64,000 nucleotides of DNA from Maridesulfovibrio zosterae DSM 11974 (GCF_000425265.1 NZ_AUDC01000010.1:372001-436000); one strand, 5' to 3'. Counted from the first letter of the stretch, positions 27,079-36,702 are shown. Notes: generated by a model not told the origin, from the sequence alone. Made by a program: numbers and translations.

Positions 27079-27333
27079 ATGTACGCAATCGGAACCATCA
27101 AGGCTTGGGCCGCTACCCGCGCAGCACGTAACGACAGCGAAATGCACCACAGCTTCCATGCCGTGCTGACTATTGCAACTCTCGGTCTCTGGCTTCCAGT
27201 CTGGACCGTTGCAGCTATCCGCTCAGGTAAGCGCAGTCGTGCAGCAATGAGAAGCTCTCTTGTAGACCTGCGTCACATAGAGCGCCTTGAAATATCCCCT
27301 GAATATCGTCGTCAGCTTGCACGTATGTCCTAA
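27079..27333 (+). CDS. Small membrane protein with HxxLTxxTLGLW motif
   Basis: The 84-residue basic protein has one hydrophobic segment with FHAVLTIATLGLWLPVWTVAAI (about 26-47), a pattern (H...LT..T.GLW..VW) shared with many small bacterial membrane proteins of unknown function. The ATG at 27079 is fixed by GGAGG 8 bp upstream; a TTG 15 bp earlier overlaps that site and is rejected. Codon use (CGT/CGC for Arg, CTG/CTT for Leu) is cleaner than in its neighbours and suggests high expression. It has its own promoter and terminator, so it is monocistronic. Confidence 0.8.
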   Translation: MYAIGTIKAWAATRAARNDSEMHHSFHAVLTIATLGLWLPVWTVAAIRSGKRSRAAMRSSLVDLRHIERLEISPEYRRQLARMS

Positions 27334-27395
27334 TTAAGGCTTAAGGCATTGGGATTTTTAACAACTCCCACTGCCATCAAACTATACTTCTTCCA

Positions 27396-27434
27396 AGCCC
27401 TGTGCTCGATAATATCGGGTACAGGGCTTTTCTG
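27396..27434 (+). terminator. Intrinsic terminator
   Basis: AGCCCTGT/ACAGGGCT arms with a paired inner CGAT/ATCG are followed by TTTTCTGTTT. It closes the small membrane protein gene 62 bp after its stop. Confidence 0.8.
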
Positions 27435-27509
27435 TTTCCATGTAGCATTAACATCCTTTGCCATAGTACTTTCATTCTGATATTTTCTCCCAAACAATGG
27501 AGCGTACCC

Positions 27510-28472
27510 ATGAAAAAACTATTCATATTCATATTACTGTCTGTCCTGTTATGTGGTTGCCAGCCTAAAATGAATCTTTTCCCTGACGGAACAGATCCAC
27601 TACTAGAACAAACTCTTCAAGGGGAAGGCCCTGATAAAGTTCTTGTTATCACAGTAGCCGGAACTATTTCAGATGAAGGTAAACGTGGACTTTTCGGAAC
27701 AGAGCCAAGTATTGTTCAAGAGGTATCTTCCAGACTGAAACTTGCTGAAAAAGATGTGTCTATTAAGGCCCTTGTTATCAAAATAAACTCCCCAGGCGGA
27801 ACTGTTACAGCAAGCGATATTCTGTATAATGAGATTATGCTTTTCAAAGAAAAGACCGGAGCGAAGGTTGTTGTATCCATGATGGATATCGCTGCTTCAG
27901 GAGGTTATTATATAAGCCTGCCTGCAGACACAATAATGGCACACCCGACGACCCTGACAGGATCAATCGGGGTAATTTTCATTCGCCCCAAAATTGACGG
28001 ATTGATGGATAAAATTGGTATTTCGGTTGAAGTATCCAAGTCCGGTCGCAATAAAGATATGGGCTTTCCTTTTAAACCGGACACAGTTGAACAAAAACAG
28101 ATCATCGACGAAATCATCAAAAATTATGCAAATCGTTTTCAAGCACTTGTAAAGAAACATCGTTCTATATCTGATAAAAAGCTCCAAAAAATATTTACAG
28201 CACAAGTATTTAGTGCTGAAGGAGCAAAAAAAGCCGGGCTTATAGACAATCTGGGTTATCTGACGGACGCAGTTGAAAAAGCATGTGAACTTGCAGGAAT
28301 ACCTAAGAATTCAAAAGTAATCGCCTATAAACGTAAATCCTATCCTAATGACACATTATATAACTCAGCGTCATCAAAGGTTTTTAATCCTGCTCTCATA
28401 AATATTGATACAGGTAATCTATTACCACCAAGCGCAGGTTTTCATTATCTCTGGATGCCTGCAGTACATTAA
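27510..28472 (+). CDS. sppA: Signal peptide peptidase SppA, lipoprotein form
   Basis: SppA degrades signal-peptide remnants in the inner membrane. The 320-residue protein is the short (36K) form. It has a lipoprotein signal with the lipobox LLCGC (Cys17) and an S49 peptidase domain. The nucleophile Ser is in DIAASGGYYIS and the general-base Lys is in EVSKSGRNKDMG, with KINSPGGTVTASD upstream. I use the ATG at 27510 with GGAG 9 bp upstream; the in-frame extension to 27402 would run through the preceding terminator. Confidence 0.93.
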   Translation: MKKLFIFILLSVLLCGCQPKMNLFPDGTDPLLEQTLQGEGPDKVLVITVAGTISDEGKRGLFGTEPSIVQEVSSRLKLAEKDVSIKALVIKINSPGGTVTASDILYNEIMLFKEKTGAKVVVSMMDIAASGGYYISLPADTIMAHPTTLTGSIGVIFIRPKIDGLMDKIGISVEVSKSGRNKDMGFPFKPDTVEQKQIIDEIIKNYANRFQALVKKHRSISDKKLQKIFTAQVFSAEGAKKAGLIDNLGYLTDAVEKACELAGIPKNSKVIAYKRKSYPNDTLYNSASSKVFNPALINIDTGNLLPPSAGFHYLWMPAVH

Positions 28473-28561
28473 TCATAACCTGACAGCTTTGCTTTCCTAA
28501 AAAAAAAATGTATGAACTGCACGTTTGCCCATCCGGCAACAAAAATTAACCGGAGGACGAT

Positions 28562-28921
28562 TTGAAAAGAACCTGCCTGCTTTTAAGCCTTACCATGCTT
28601 ATTTCATTTGCTTTTCTTGCCGGTTGTACTCAGGAAACTCAAAACCGCATAGGCCGTTCTATTCAAAACTGGACCGGCGTCTCCGGAGTTCTTGAAGTCT
28701 ATTCCGGTGGCAAGCTTGTTAAGCGTTTCATCAAAATAGATAAGCTTTCAACTGCATCAGGTACCAAAGAAAGAATACAGCGTCCTTACAGATTTGGGTA
28801 CGGCGTCCTTGACGCCAACCAGAATGGCAAAGCAGATCCTAATGAAAAGAAGGTCTACTTTGAATTCAGTGACTACTCAACAAACTATGTCTTTTTTGAA
28901 GACCCTGACATAAAAGAATAA
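28562..28921 (+). CDS. Small lipoprotein of unknown function
   Basis: The 119-residue protein has a lipoprotein signal (1-21, LAGC with Cys22). The start is a TTG supported by GGAGG 6 bp upstream. The mature part has a beta-rich stretch and a Asp-x-Asn-x-Asn-Gly segment (DANQNGKADPNEKK) resembling a calcium-binding or dockerin-like loop. I do not recognise the family. It follows sppA by 89 bp and is closed by a strong terminator. Confidence 0.75.
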   Translation: MKRTCLLLSLTMLISFAFLAGCTQETQNRIGRSIQNWTGVSGVLEVYSGGKLVKRFIKIDKLSTASGTKERIQRPYRFGYGVLDANQNGKADPNEKKVYFEFSDYSTNYVFFEDPDIKE

Positions 28922-28928
28922 TTATTTA

Positions 28929-28958
28929 AGCCGGACCAAATGGTCCGGCATTTTTTTG
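28929..28958 (+). terminator. Intrinsic terminator
   Basis: GCCGGACCA/TGGTCCGGC arms with a 2-nt loop are followed by seven Ts. The start of the next gene is only 4-12 bp beyond the T-run. Confidence 0.9.
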
Positions 28959-28961
28959 CCT

Positions 28962-30101
28962 ATGAAAAAATGCATCAAAGCGGCTAGAGCCGTTACAATG
29001 ACAGATTGTGAAGATCTGATTAAAGATTTTGCCCTGATCCATGACGGGGACCGGATTCTGAAAACAGGAGTTTGGTCTGACCTCAAAAAGGACTTTTCCG
29101 GTAAAGTTACAGATATGGGAGATGTAACAATTGTCCCTGGTCTGATTAATTCTCATATTCACCTCGAACTGTCCCATCTCAAAGATAAGACAGTAGAGGG
29201 ACAAGGATTTACCAGCTGGGTTAAATCACTTCTGTCTAATCCGCTCTATGAGCTGGAAGAGAAAGCGATATGCTGTGCGCTGCAATTTATGCTTGAAAAC
29301 GGAACTGTTTTCTGCGCAGATATTTCAACCCGTAATTGTGCTCAGATAGCTTCAATTATGGATAATTCTGGAATCGGTTTTTATGCCTTTTGCGAAGCTA
29401 TTGGCCTGCATACCCCATCTGCAAAATCTAAATTTTTCCCTAATAAAAAATTCCGCAATGGACATACTGCCGGAGCCGGACATTCACTATACTCGACCTC
29501 TCCTGAACTTTTGCAGGCAGTAAAAAATGCTGACAATGACGCAGGAATGCCTTTCTCCATTCATCTTGCTGAGAATGTTGAGGAAGACGAAATTATCGCA
29601 CATGGAACTGGAGAATTTGCCGCTATGCTCAAAAGGGCCGGGATGCTTGCCGACTGCGGTAACAAAGGGCTGACACCGGTAGAATATGCCGACTCAATCA
29701 CTCTGCTTGATGAAACGACCCTTGCCATCCATTGTGTAAAAATTTCAGAAAAAGACATTCAAATACTTGCTGACCGCAAGGTGAATGTCTGCCTATGTCC
29801 ACGCTCCAATAAATATATTGGAGAAGGACGGGCACCATGGGAAAAAATTATATCATCAGGTATTAATACCTGTCTGGGGACAGACAGTATTGCTTCAAAC
29901 TACGATCTTAATATGTGGAACGAGCTGGAGTACCTGCTGAAAAACATTGAAAAGCCCATAAGCGGTCATAAAGCCTTATCACTGGTTACGAGCAATAGTG
30001 CCAAGGCACTTAAGATAGATGAATTATACGGATCTCTTGAAGAGGGTAAAAAGGCGGTATTTGCTACCGTTCCCGCCCATCTTGAAGATCTTTTGTTCTA
30101 A
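28962..30101 (+). CDS. Amidohydrolase (aminodeoxyfutalosine deaminase-like)
   Basis: The 379-residue protein is a metal-dependent hydrolase of the ATZ/TRZ-chlorohydrolase group. Metal ligands lie in PGLINSHIHLEL (HxH), SIHLAENVEEDE, AIHCVKIS and LGTDSIASN. Related proteins deaminate S-adenosylhomocysteine, methylthioadenosine or aminodeoxyfutalosine (menaquinone synthesis); the last is my preferred guess for a Desulfovibrio-like host but is unproven. I chose ATG 28962; the TTG at 28956 is inside the preceding terminator's T-run. Ribosome binding is weak. pyrB follows after 47 bp. Confidence 0.78.
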   Translation: MKKCIKAARAVTMTDCEDLIKDFALIHDGDRILKTGVWSDLKKDFSGKVTDMGDVTIVPGLINSHIHLELSHLKDKTVEGQGFTSWVKSLLSNPLYELEEKAICCALQFMLENGTVFCADISTRNCAQIASIMDNSGIGFYAFCEAIGLHTPSAKSKFFPNKKFRNGHTAGAGHSLYSTSPELLQAVKNADNDAGMPFSIHLAENVEEDEIIAHGTGEFAAMLKRAGMLADCGNKGLTPVEYADSITLLDETTLAIHCVKISEKDIQILADRKVNVCLCPRSNKYIGEGRAPWEKIISSGINTCLGTDSIASNYDLNMWNELEYLLKNIEKPISGHKALSLVTSNSAKALKIDELYGSLEEGKKAVFATVPAHLEDLLF

Positions 30102-30148
30102 TAACTTTTTTCAGCCTTACTCCATGAAGGCTGCACAAAGAGGTTTTT

Positions 30149-31075
30149 ATGGAATGGCAGCATAAAGATTTGCTGGATATTACACAGCTCAGTAAAATGG
30201 AAGTACAGCATGTTTTTGAAACAGCTACATATTTTCAGGAAATTAACTCCCGTCCGGTTAAAAAAGTACCAACATTGAAAGGCCATAGCGTGGTCCTTTT
30301 TTTTGCTGAACCGAGCACAAGAACTAAAGTTTCATTTGATATGGCCGGAAAAAGACTTTCCTGCGATACCTTCTCACTTGCAAAAAGCTCAAGCAGTCTG
30401 ACTAAGGGGGAAACCTTAAAAGACACTGCACTGACTTTACAAGCAATGAATCCGGACGGTATTGTTCTGCGCCACTGGGCCAGCGGAGCAGCCTCTTTTC
30501 TTGCTGAACGCCTTGATTGCAGCGTAATCAACGCTGGGGACGGTCGTCATGCCCACCCCACTCAGGCTCTACTTGATGGATTTACCCTTTATCAGGAATG
30601 GGGCTCCCTTGAGGGAAAAACGGTCCTCATCCTCGGAGATATTGCTCACAGCCGAGTGGCCAGATCCAACGTGATCATGCTGACCATGATGGGTGCAAAT
30701 GTACGTTTATGCGGACCACGCACTCTACTGCCTAATTATCTTAAGAACTGGCCTGTAAAAGTATACTCAGATATTAATGAAGCGTCTAAAGGAGTTGATG
30801 CCATTATGTGTCTGCGTTTACAGCTTGAACGCCAGCAGGCAGGCCTTCTGCCGGACACCCGTGAATATTCAAAATACTTCGGGCTGGGCTATGGGCAAAT
30901 AGAACTTGCAGCCCCTGACGTTAAAATAATGCACCCCGGCCCTGTCAATCGCGGGGTTGAAATTTCATCTGAACTAGCTGACAGCCCGGCAAGTCTCATA
31001 CTTGATCAGGTTGCAAGCGGTGTCGCGACCCGCATGGCCCTGCTTTACCTTTATCTAACCCGTAAGAATAACTAA
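30149..31075 (+). CDS. pyrB: Aspartate carbamoyltransferase catalytic subunit
   Basis: PyrB condenses carbamoyl phosphate with aspartate in pyrimidine synthesis. The 308-residue protein has the carbamoyl-phosphate motif PSTRTKVSF, the loop [21 protein letters not shown] and the aspartate-binding MHPGPVNRG. No pyrI regulatory subunit is adjacent. pyrC follows 12 bp downstream in a two-gene operon, as in Pseudomonas-type pyrBC clusters. The ATG follows AGAGG. Confidence 0.97.
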   Translation: MEWQHKDLLDITQLSKMEVQHVFETATYFQEINSRPVKKVPTLKGHSVVLFFAEPSTRTKVSFDMAGKRLSCDTFSLAKSSSSLTKGETLKDTALTLQAMNPDGIVLRHWASGAASFLAERLDCSVINAGDGRHAHPTQALLDGFTLYQEWGSLEGKTVLILGDIAHSRVARSNVIMLTMMGANVRLCGPRTLLPNYLKNWPVKVYSDINEASKGVDAIMCLRLQLERQQAGLLPDTREYSKYFGLGYGQIELAAPDVKIMHPGPVNRGVEISSELADSPASLILDQVASGVATRMALLYLYLTRKNN

Positions 31076-31087
31076 GGAGGATTCACC

Positions 31088-32359
31088 ATGACAAATCCAG
31101 AGCTGGTAATCCGCAAAGCGGTATGGAAAGGTGAAGAAGTCGATCTTCTCGTTTTGAAAGGTAAAATTTTAGATGTGATCCCATCCAGCGATGCTATGTA
31201 TGAGGGCGCTGAAGTAGTTGCAGCCCGTGGTCTGCTGCTAATGCCTAGCCTGACTGATGTTCATGCTCACCTGCGTGAACCCGGATTTGAATATAAAGAA
31301 GATATTGCCTCAGGCCTGAAAGCAGCTGTTCACGGTGGTTTCTCAAACATCATGTGCATGGCTAACACTGATCCAGTCAATGATAACAGCGTGATCACAG
31401 ATGAAATGATCGCCAAAGCCCGAAAGGCATTCCCTGAAGGCGGCCCAAGGCTGTTCCCAATCGGAGCTTTGACCAAGCATCTTGAAGGGTCTGAACTGGC
31501 TCCTATGCATGAACTTGCCGAAGCAGGATGTGTTGCATTTTCCAATGATGGTGTCCCTGTAAAAAACAGTGAAATATTCCGACGTGCAATGGAGTATGCC
31601 TCAGATACAGGGAAACCGGTTATTGATCACTGTGAAGACCCCTACCTTGAACCGGCTGCAGGAGTTAATGAAGGTATGACTTCAAGTCTGCTGGGACTTG
31701 CCGGACAGCCTGATGTGGCGGAAGCTTCGCAGGTTGCCCGTGATGTATTACTGGCGGAATATCTTGATATGCATATCCATCTGGCCCATATCTCGTGCCG
31801 TAAATCAGTTGACCTCATTGCCTGGGCAAAAAAACGCGGAGTAAAGGTAACTGCTGAAACCTGTCCTCATTACCTCCTGCTGACTGAAGAAGCGCTCCAG
31901 GGATACGGAACAGACACTAAAGTCAACCCGCCTCTTCGCACTGATGATGATGTAAATGCTTTATTTTCCGGTATCAAAGACGGTACAATTGATATGTTTG
32001 CAACTGATCATGCCCCGCATGCTGCTCATGAAAAAGAAGTTGAGTTTATGATTGCCCCCTGTGGAATATCAGGTCTTGATACTGCCCTGCCACTCACATG
32101 GTCATTGGTTGCGGACGGTAAAATCAGTTTTGACGATTTTATTAGAATGTGGACAACATCCCCTTGTGAAATATTTGATCTGCCACTGAATAATTTCAAG
32201 AAGGGAGACCCAGCTGATTTCTTCCTCTTTGATCCTACTGAAGAATGGACACTCAGCCCTGAAAATATGCATTCTAAAGGAAAAAACACTCCTTTCATGG
32301 GACAAACCCTGAAAGGACGTGTCATAAGCCATTTCCTTAGCGGAAAAAAAATAGTATGA
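31088..32359 (+). CDS. pyrC: Dihydroorotase
   Basis: Dihydroorotase cyclises carbamoyl-aspartate to dihydroorotate. At 423 residues it belongs to the long type I/III group. Zinc ligands are in DVHAHLREPG (HxH), HCEDP, HLAHIS and the catalytic Asp in FATDHAPHA. The usual substrate residue Asn is in ANTDPVND. The start follows AAGGAGG by 8 bp. It is coupled to pyrB. All key ligands are present, so it is likely active and not the non-catalytic pyrC' type. Confidence 0.96.
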   Translation: MTNPELVIRKAVWKGEEVDLLVLKGKILDVIPSSDAMYEGAEVVAARGLLLMPSLTDVHAHLREPGFEYKEDIASGLKAAVHGGFSNIMCMANTDPVNDNSVITDEMIAKARKAFPEGGPRLFPIGALTKHLEGSELAPMHELAEAGCVAFSNDGVPVKNSEIFRRAMEYASDTGKPVIDHCEDPYLEPAAGVNEGMTSSLLGLAGQPDVAEASQVARDVLLAEYLDMHIHLAHISCRKSVDLIAWAKKRGVKVTAETCPHYLLLTEEALQGYGTDTKVNPPLRTDDDVNALFSGIKDGTIDMFATDHAPHAAHEKEVEFMIAPCGISGLDTALPLTWSLVADGKISFDDFIRMWTTSPCEIFDLPLNNFKKGDPADFFLFDPTEEWTLSPENMHSKGKNTPFMGQTLKGRVISHFLSGKKIV

Positions 32360-32477
32360 CCTCTTTAACAGGTAGCGTATAAGACTGTTAAATACGGTAA
32401 AGATTAATAAATTTACATAGTTGATCTATATCTGCTTTATTTTAAGCAGACTGTTTATTTTTGATAAGGAGATTTTA

Positions 32478-33803
32478 ATGAGCGAACCTTTCAAGGACGC
32501 GGTGGGTATCTGCAAAACCATCATGCGTAACGGCTATGATGCTTACATCATCAATGAAAGACTTCAAAAGTTAACCATTGAGGATAAGGGAAAAGAGATT
32601 GAACTGGACATTTCCACCGAGCTTGATTTCAAAGGCTTGTCCAAACTCTTTCCAAACATCCAGCCCTCTGAAAAGAGCGGAGTTGCGGCTGTACTGAATG
32701 AAGGTGGCAGCGTCTTCCTTTTTTACACATCCGAAGCCAGCAACTCTTCACACCCTGAGGAATGCATTTCCCGCATGACTCCAAGGCTTCTCAAGGTATT
32801 GGAAAAACAACATAAAATACCTTTATCTGCAGCATGTCCATACATTCCAAAAGCTAAAGATAACTATGAAGGATTTGCAGAGCTTTCAAGTGGTGAAGTC
32901 TGCCTTCTCGGTATTCCAGACCAGACTCTGAAAAAAGATTATCTCATGGGAATCAGGGCGTTGCGCTTTGCTGCCAACTATAACCTGCCCATCGAAACAA
33001 ACACGAAAATAGCTATCATCAGATCTTGCAAGCGTATACTTGATTACGTTCCGGTTCGTGAGATTATGGATGAATGGCGAAAAGTTGAAGCTGAAAACAT
33101 GTATGTTTTCGTTGCCTTACTTTTTGAAACCATGATCCTGCACGGCCTTATCCCTGAAGTAGCGGCACTTTCCCGCCTGACTCAGGTGAAGAACAGTAAG
33201 ACAGGTGAAACAGAGGATGTATTCCACCACACTCTGGATGTAATGCGTCTATACCCTGAGGAACTTCCCTATGACTGGTTCGGCGTCGTTGCGTGCCTTT
33301 TCCATGATGTTGGTAAGTTATATACAGCTGAAGAAGTAGAAGGAAGCTGGCAGTTCCTTCAGCATCATCGCGTCGGAGCCAATGCAACAAGAAAGATTCT
33401 GACCCGTCTTAACTTCCCTCAGGAAGATGTAGACCTCATCTGTGATCTTGTCCGCAATCATATGCGTTTCCACTTCATGCTCACTGACAAAGGTATCAGA
33501 AAATTCAAAGCAATTGATGAATACCCTCGTCTTATCGAAATGGTCCGCGCTGACATTAAAGCCCGCGATACCACCTACAAGGAATTCAACCACAACCTCA
33601 AAATGCTTGAGCGTGCAGATATTCCTGAAGAAGCACTTGATCCGTTCCTTAACGGTAATGAGATCATGCAGCATACCGGTCTAAAACCAGGACCTGTAGT
33701 AGGTATTATCCGTGAAACCCTGCTGAAAGCTCAGATTGCAGGTGATGTAAGCACCATGGATGAAGCCATTGAATTCGTTATTGATCAGGCCAAAAAATCC
33801 TAA
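32478..33803 (+). CDS. HD-domain protein with degenerate CCA/poly(A)-polymerase N-half
   Basis: The 441-residue protein has the architecture of tRNA nucleotidyltransferases. An N-terminal part (about 1-145) lacks the GGxVRD and DxD catalytic motifs. A head-like segment (152-200) with MGIRALRFAANYNL matches the RALRFAA signature, an HD domain (about 245-375) has FHHTLDVMRL and CLFHDVGKL (His276, Asp277), and a tail has NGNEIMQHTGLKPGPVVGIIRE as in CCA enzymes. The NT centre seems dead while the HD metal site is intact, so a phosphohydrolase role is inferred. The ATG at 32478 follows AAGGAG. Confidence 0.82.
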   Translation: MSEPFKDAVGICKTIMRNGYDAYIINERLQKLTIEDKGKEIELDISTELDFKGLSKLFPNIQPSEKSGVAAVLNEGGSVFLFYTSEASNSSHPEECISRMTPRLLKVLEKQHKIPLSAACPYIPKAKDNYEGFAELSSGEVCLLGIPDQTLKKDYLMGIRALRFAANYNLPIETNTKIAIIRSCKRILDYVPVREIMDEWRKVEAENMYVFVALLFETMILHGLIPEVAALSRLTQVKNSKTGETEDVFHHTLDVMRLYPEELPYDWFGVVACLFHDVGKLYTAEEVEGSWQFLQHHRVGANATRKILTRLNFPQEDVDLICDLVRNHMRFHFMLTDKGIRKFKAIDEYPRLIEMVRADIKARDTTYKEFNHNLKMLERADIPEEALDPFLNGNEIMQHTGLKPGPVVGIIRETLLKAQIAGDVSTMDEAIEFVIDQAKKS

Positions 33804-33828
33804 TCTACCGAATTAACAATATCAAAAA

Positions 33829-33866
33829 AATCCCCAGTATGTTTTCATGCCGGGGATTTTTTTTAC
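33829..33866. terminator. Bidirectional intrinsic terminator
   Basis: AATCCCC/GGGGATT arms (with a CATG-containing loop) are flanked by AAAAAAA on the left and TTTTTTTT on the right. It serves the forward HD gene and the reverse phosphofructokinase gene, which converge here. Confidence 0.85.
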
Positions 33867-33935
33867 AACCAATCTAAAATAACAATTTATAATTAAAAAT
33901 TACTTACCAAAATATTTCCCATAAATATCAGATTA

Positions 33936-35282
33936 CTACATTTCACAAAGACCTTCTTCCATGTCGTTACGAAGATGTCCCTGTCCGGTGGATTCGAGTA
34001 CTGCACGCCAATAATCAGAGCGAATATTAAGTTTCTTACGTTTGGTCGTCACAAGCTCAAGTGGCAAGTGAACGTATCTGGCCTGAAGCCTACTTACGAC
34101 CATCCCTGTTTTCCCAGCCATAGCGGCATGAACCGCATGCTGGCCTAAGAATCCACAATAAACACAATCATTTGCATTAGCTGGAACCGAGCGAATAATG
34201 TAGCTGGGGTCAATAAATTTTAAGGTAAACTCTTTACCAACATCACGAAAATGATCCTTGATTCTACGAATGATCAAAGTGCAGATATCGCATAGAACAG
34301 GGTTACCTGATGCATCTTTTTCACCGGTATATTCACATTGCTCCTGCCCGGCCCCTTCAGCACACACAATCACAGCATGCTGGCGTTCATCAAGTCTTTT
34401 CTCCAGTGAACGGAGAAGCCCGAATTCACCGTCAAACTCAAACGGGTGTTCCGGAACGAGAACAAAGTTAACATCTTTTAATGCAAGGGTTGCCTGTGCG
34501 GCGATAAAACCGGACTCACGCCCCATAAGCTTGACAAGACCAATGCCGTTGACAACCCCCAGAGACTCTACGTGTGCAGACTGAATTGCCTCGGTAGCCT
34601 TATCTACCGCAGTATCGAACCCAAAAGATTTGGTCACAAAATTAATATCATTATCAATAGTTTTTGGCACACCGATAATAGAAATTTTAATTTTACGTTT
34701 TGTGATCTCGGTAACAATTCTTTTGGCTGCTCGCATGGTACCGTCACCACCGATCATAAACAAGACTGAGATATTCATCCTCTCTAAAGCATCAACAATC
34801 TCTTCTGCATCCTGAGGACCTCTGGAGGAACCAAGAATGGTACCGCCAAACTGGTGTATGTTGGCAACTTTTTCGGCCGTCAATTCAACTACATCATGCC
34901 CGTACTTGGGAATAAAACCCTGTAATCCGAACTTAATGCCGAGTACAGACGGGACCTTATAAAGATAGTGTGCTTCAAGGACAATTGAACGGATCACATC
35001 ATTCAAACCGGGACAAAGCCCCCCGCATGTGACAATTGCACATTTAGTCTTTGAAGGGTCAAAATATGTAAAAGCGCGCGGACCTGCCTTTTCAAATTCC
35101 TGATAAACTGAATTACCGACAGATGAATCCATTTCCTCTTCTGCCAGGTTAACAAGTGTCCTTTCCTGATCATCAAGAAAAACACATCTTTTAAGCGGCG
35201 AAGGAATTTTGGCTTTTCCAAGTACTGGAATCTCAATCTCGGTAATAATAGCGTCTTTATTTTTTGTAGTCTTTCTCGGCAC
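33936..35282 (-). CDS. 6-phosphofructokinase
   Basis: The 448-residue protein is of the long PFK clade. It phosphorylates fructose 6-phosphate in glycolysis. Motifs are TCGGLCPGLNDVIRS, FMIGGDGTMRAA (178-182) and VPKTIDNDI (206-212). Gly in GGDGT points to ATP as donor (PPi enzymes have GGDD), while the Lys in PKTIDND is the residue usual in PPi enzymes; this mixture is known in plant and trypanosomatid ATP-PFKs. The GTG start at 35282 is fixed by AGGAGG 6 bp upstream; an upstream GTG at 35312 lacks a site. Confidence 0.92.
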   Translation of the reverse strand: MPRKTTKNKDAIITEIEIPVLGKAKIPSPLKRCVFLDDQERTLVNLAEEEMDSSVGNSVYQEFEKAGPRAFTYFDPSKTKCAIVTCGGLCPGLNDVIRSIVLEAHYLYKVPSVLGIKFGLQGFIPKYGHDVVELTAEKVANIHQFGGTILGSSRGPQDAEEIVDALERMNISVLFMIGGDGTMRAAKRIVTEITKRKIKISIIGVPKTIDNDINFVTKSFGFDTAVDKATEAIQSAHVESLGVVNGIGLVKLMGRESGFIAAQATLALKDVNFVLVPEHPFEFDGEFGLLRSLEKRLDERQHAVIVCAEGAGQEQCEYTGEKDASGNPVLCDICTLIIRRIKDHFRDVGKEFTLKFIDPSYIIRSVPANANDCVYCGFLGQHAVHAAMAGKTGMVVSRLQARYVHLPLELVTTKRKKLNIRSDYWRAVLESTGQGHLRNDMEEGLCEM

Positions 35283-35331
35283 GTTAAACCTCCTGTGGAA
35301 AAATTCTTCCACCAGTCAAAATATAAAAAAT

Positions 35332-36702
35332 CTATCTAATCTTCCCCTCAACGAGTGGAACCCATTGAGCCGGTTTATCAGCCAAAATAGTTTCTCTGAT
35401 AGGCAGTTCCATGGGATGAGGATTCTTTTTTGCATAATTGCCAGCTAACTCCCACCATAAATAGAACCCCTTCCCTTCTATATACCGGCTATAGAGCATC
35501 TGCGATCCTTTTTGGCATACGGGATCATATAAACGAAAAGAACTCCTTCCTACCGTGTAGACACCCTTTTTCGGTGATATCATTTTCCAGTCATCAGTAT
35601 CAATTTCAATATTTTTTTTGCCATCCAAGGTACTATAGTATCTGGTTTCTCCATCAAGGTCACGAACTCTAAGCAACTTTTCTTTTACAGATTGGGAAAC
35701 AATAAACATAGGCCGTCCAAGATGTTCAGTGATTTTCCAGCGGTCTACGCCTGTGGAATATACCAAAACACCATTCTGCTCATAGATCCAAGAGGGTTCC
35801 TGCTTTAATGCTTCTGTCTTTTTTACTATTGAACGCTTACTTAAATCCCAATATATTTCTTTGCCATCCTCGATAGACAGACATACTACGTACCCTGACA
35901 TTCTGACAGAAACAAAAGGTCCACCGGGGACTAGATCTGCGGACAATGGTGAATGATTCTTCATACCCCATTTAATTATTTTACCCGAGGCTTCAATAGC
36001 TACCAAGACCCCCTGTCCAGGTGTAAAACCAAGATAAAGAGGGGTCCCCTCCATAATAGATATTTCTTTTAACGGTCCGGTAACCGGTCCGCACAACAGT
36101 CCATTAAAACTGTCTATGAGCGCCATCCAGTCACCCGTACGGGAAACAGACATCATCTTCACAGGACCGTGTTCAACCGGTATATCACCGGGAATTCTAG
36201 TACACTTTTCAAGGTCGTATACGTATAGCTTTTCACCCAGTTTAGAGGTAGCAGCCAGAGTAGGACTACCGGGACCATAACCGACACTCTCTGCACCGCC
36301 TCCTCCCGGTAACTTCAATTTGCTGCACTTATATTTGCTCCAGACACGTATACTTCCATCATTAAGAGCTGCTGCAAGTCCCTCCTCGTTTCCTGCATAT
36401 GATGAAACTCCTCCTGCAATAATAGGCACAGCCTTTTCACGCTTAACTGAAATATACAGTTTGTCTTCAAGTCCTTCTAAAGGGGGATCATAAAGTTTCG
36501 CAGCGCTGACATATTCACTGCCCATGAGCTTTGAGACATAATCTTTAAGTGACCTGGTTGTTCCTTTATTTAGCTGTCTAGGAACATCAATATAGAATTC
36601 TCCGACTCTTTCACGAGACGCAGCCTTAAGTTCCATGGGTTGTGCTGCAATAACAGCAATAGTAAGTATCATGGCTGAAATATTCAAATATCTTAAAATC
36701 AT
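35332..36702 (-). CDS. Secreted beta-propeller-like protein, unknown function
   Basis: The 456-residue protein has a signal peptide (1-28, ending LKAAS) and a repetitive region (about 95-380) of roughly 40-residue beta repeats such as GLAAALNDGSIRVWSKYKC and GEKLYVYDLEKC, resembling WD40/quinoprotein blades. The substrate or partner is unknown. It is 4 bp downstream of the DUF1992 gene and looks like a distal gene of the lipid-transport operon. Periplasmic location is inferred from the signal peptide. Confidence 0.65.
   Translation of the reverse strand: MILRYLNISAMILTIAVIAAQPMELKAASRERVGEFYIDVPRQLNKGTTRSLKDYVSKLMGSEYVSAAKLYDPPLEGLEDKLYISVKREKAVPIIAGGVSSYAGNEEGLAAALNDGSIRVWSKYKCSKLKLPGGGGAESVGYGPGSPTLAATSKLGEKLYVYDLEKCTRIPGDIPVEHGPVKMMSVSRTGDWMALIDSFNGLLCGPVTGPLKEISIMEGTPLYLGFTPGQGVLVAIEASGKIIKWGMKNHSPLSADLVPGGPFVSVRMSGYVVCLSIEDGKEIYWDLSKRSIVKKTEALKQEPSWIYEQNGVLVYSTGVDRWKITEHLGRPMFIVSQSVKEKLLRVRDLDGETRYYSTLDGKKNIEIDTDDWKMISPKKGVYTVGRSSFRLYDPVCQKGSQMLYSRYIEGKGFYLWWELAGNYAKKNPHPMELPIRETILADKPAQWVPLVEGKIR

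Noticed and set aside
27402-27509. In-frame upstream extension of sppA
   Set aside because: It would begin inside the preceding terminator and would bury the lipoprotein signal; the ATG at 27510 has a GGAG site.
35283-35312. Upstream GTG start of the phosphofructokinase
   Set aside because: The AGGAGG lies inside this extension and correctly serves the GTG at 35282.
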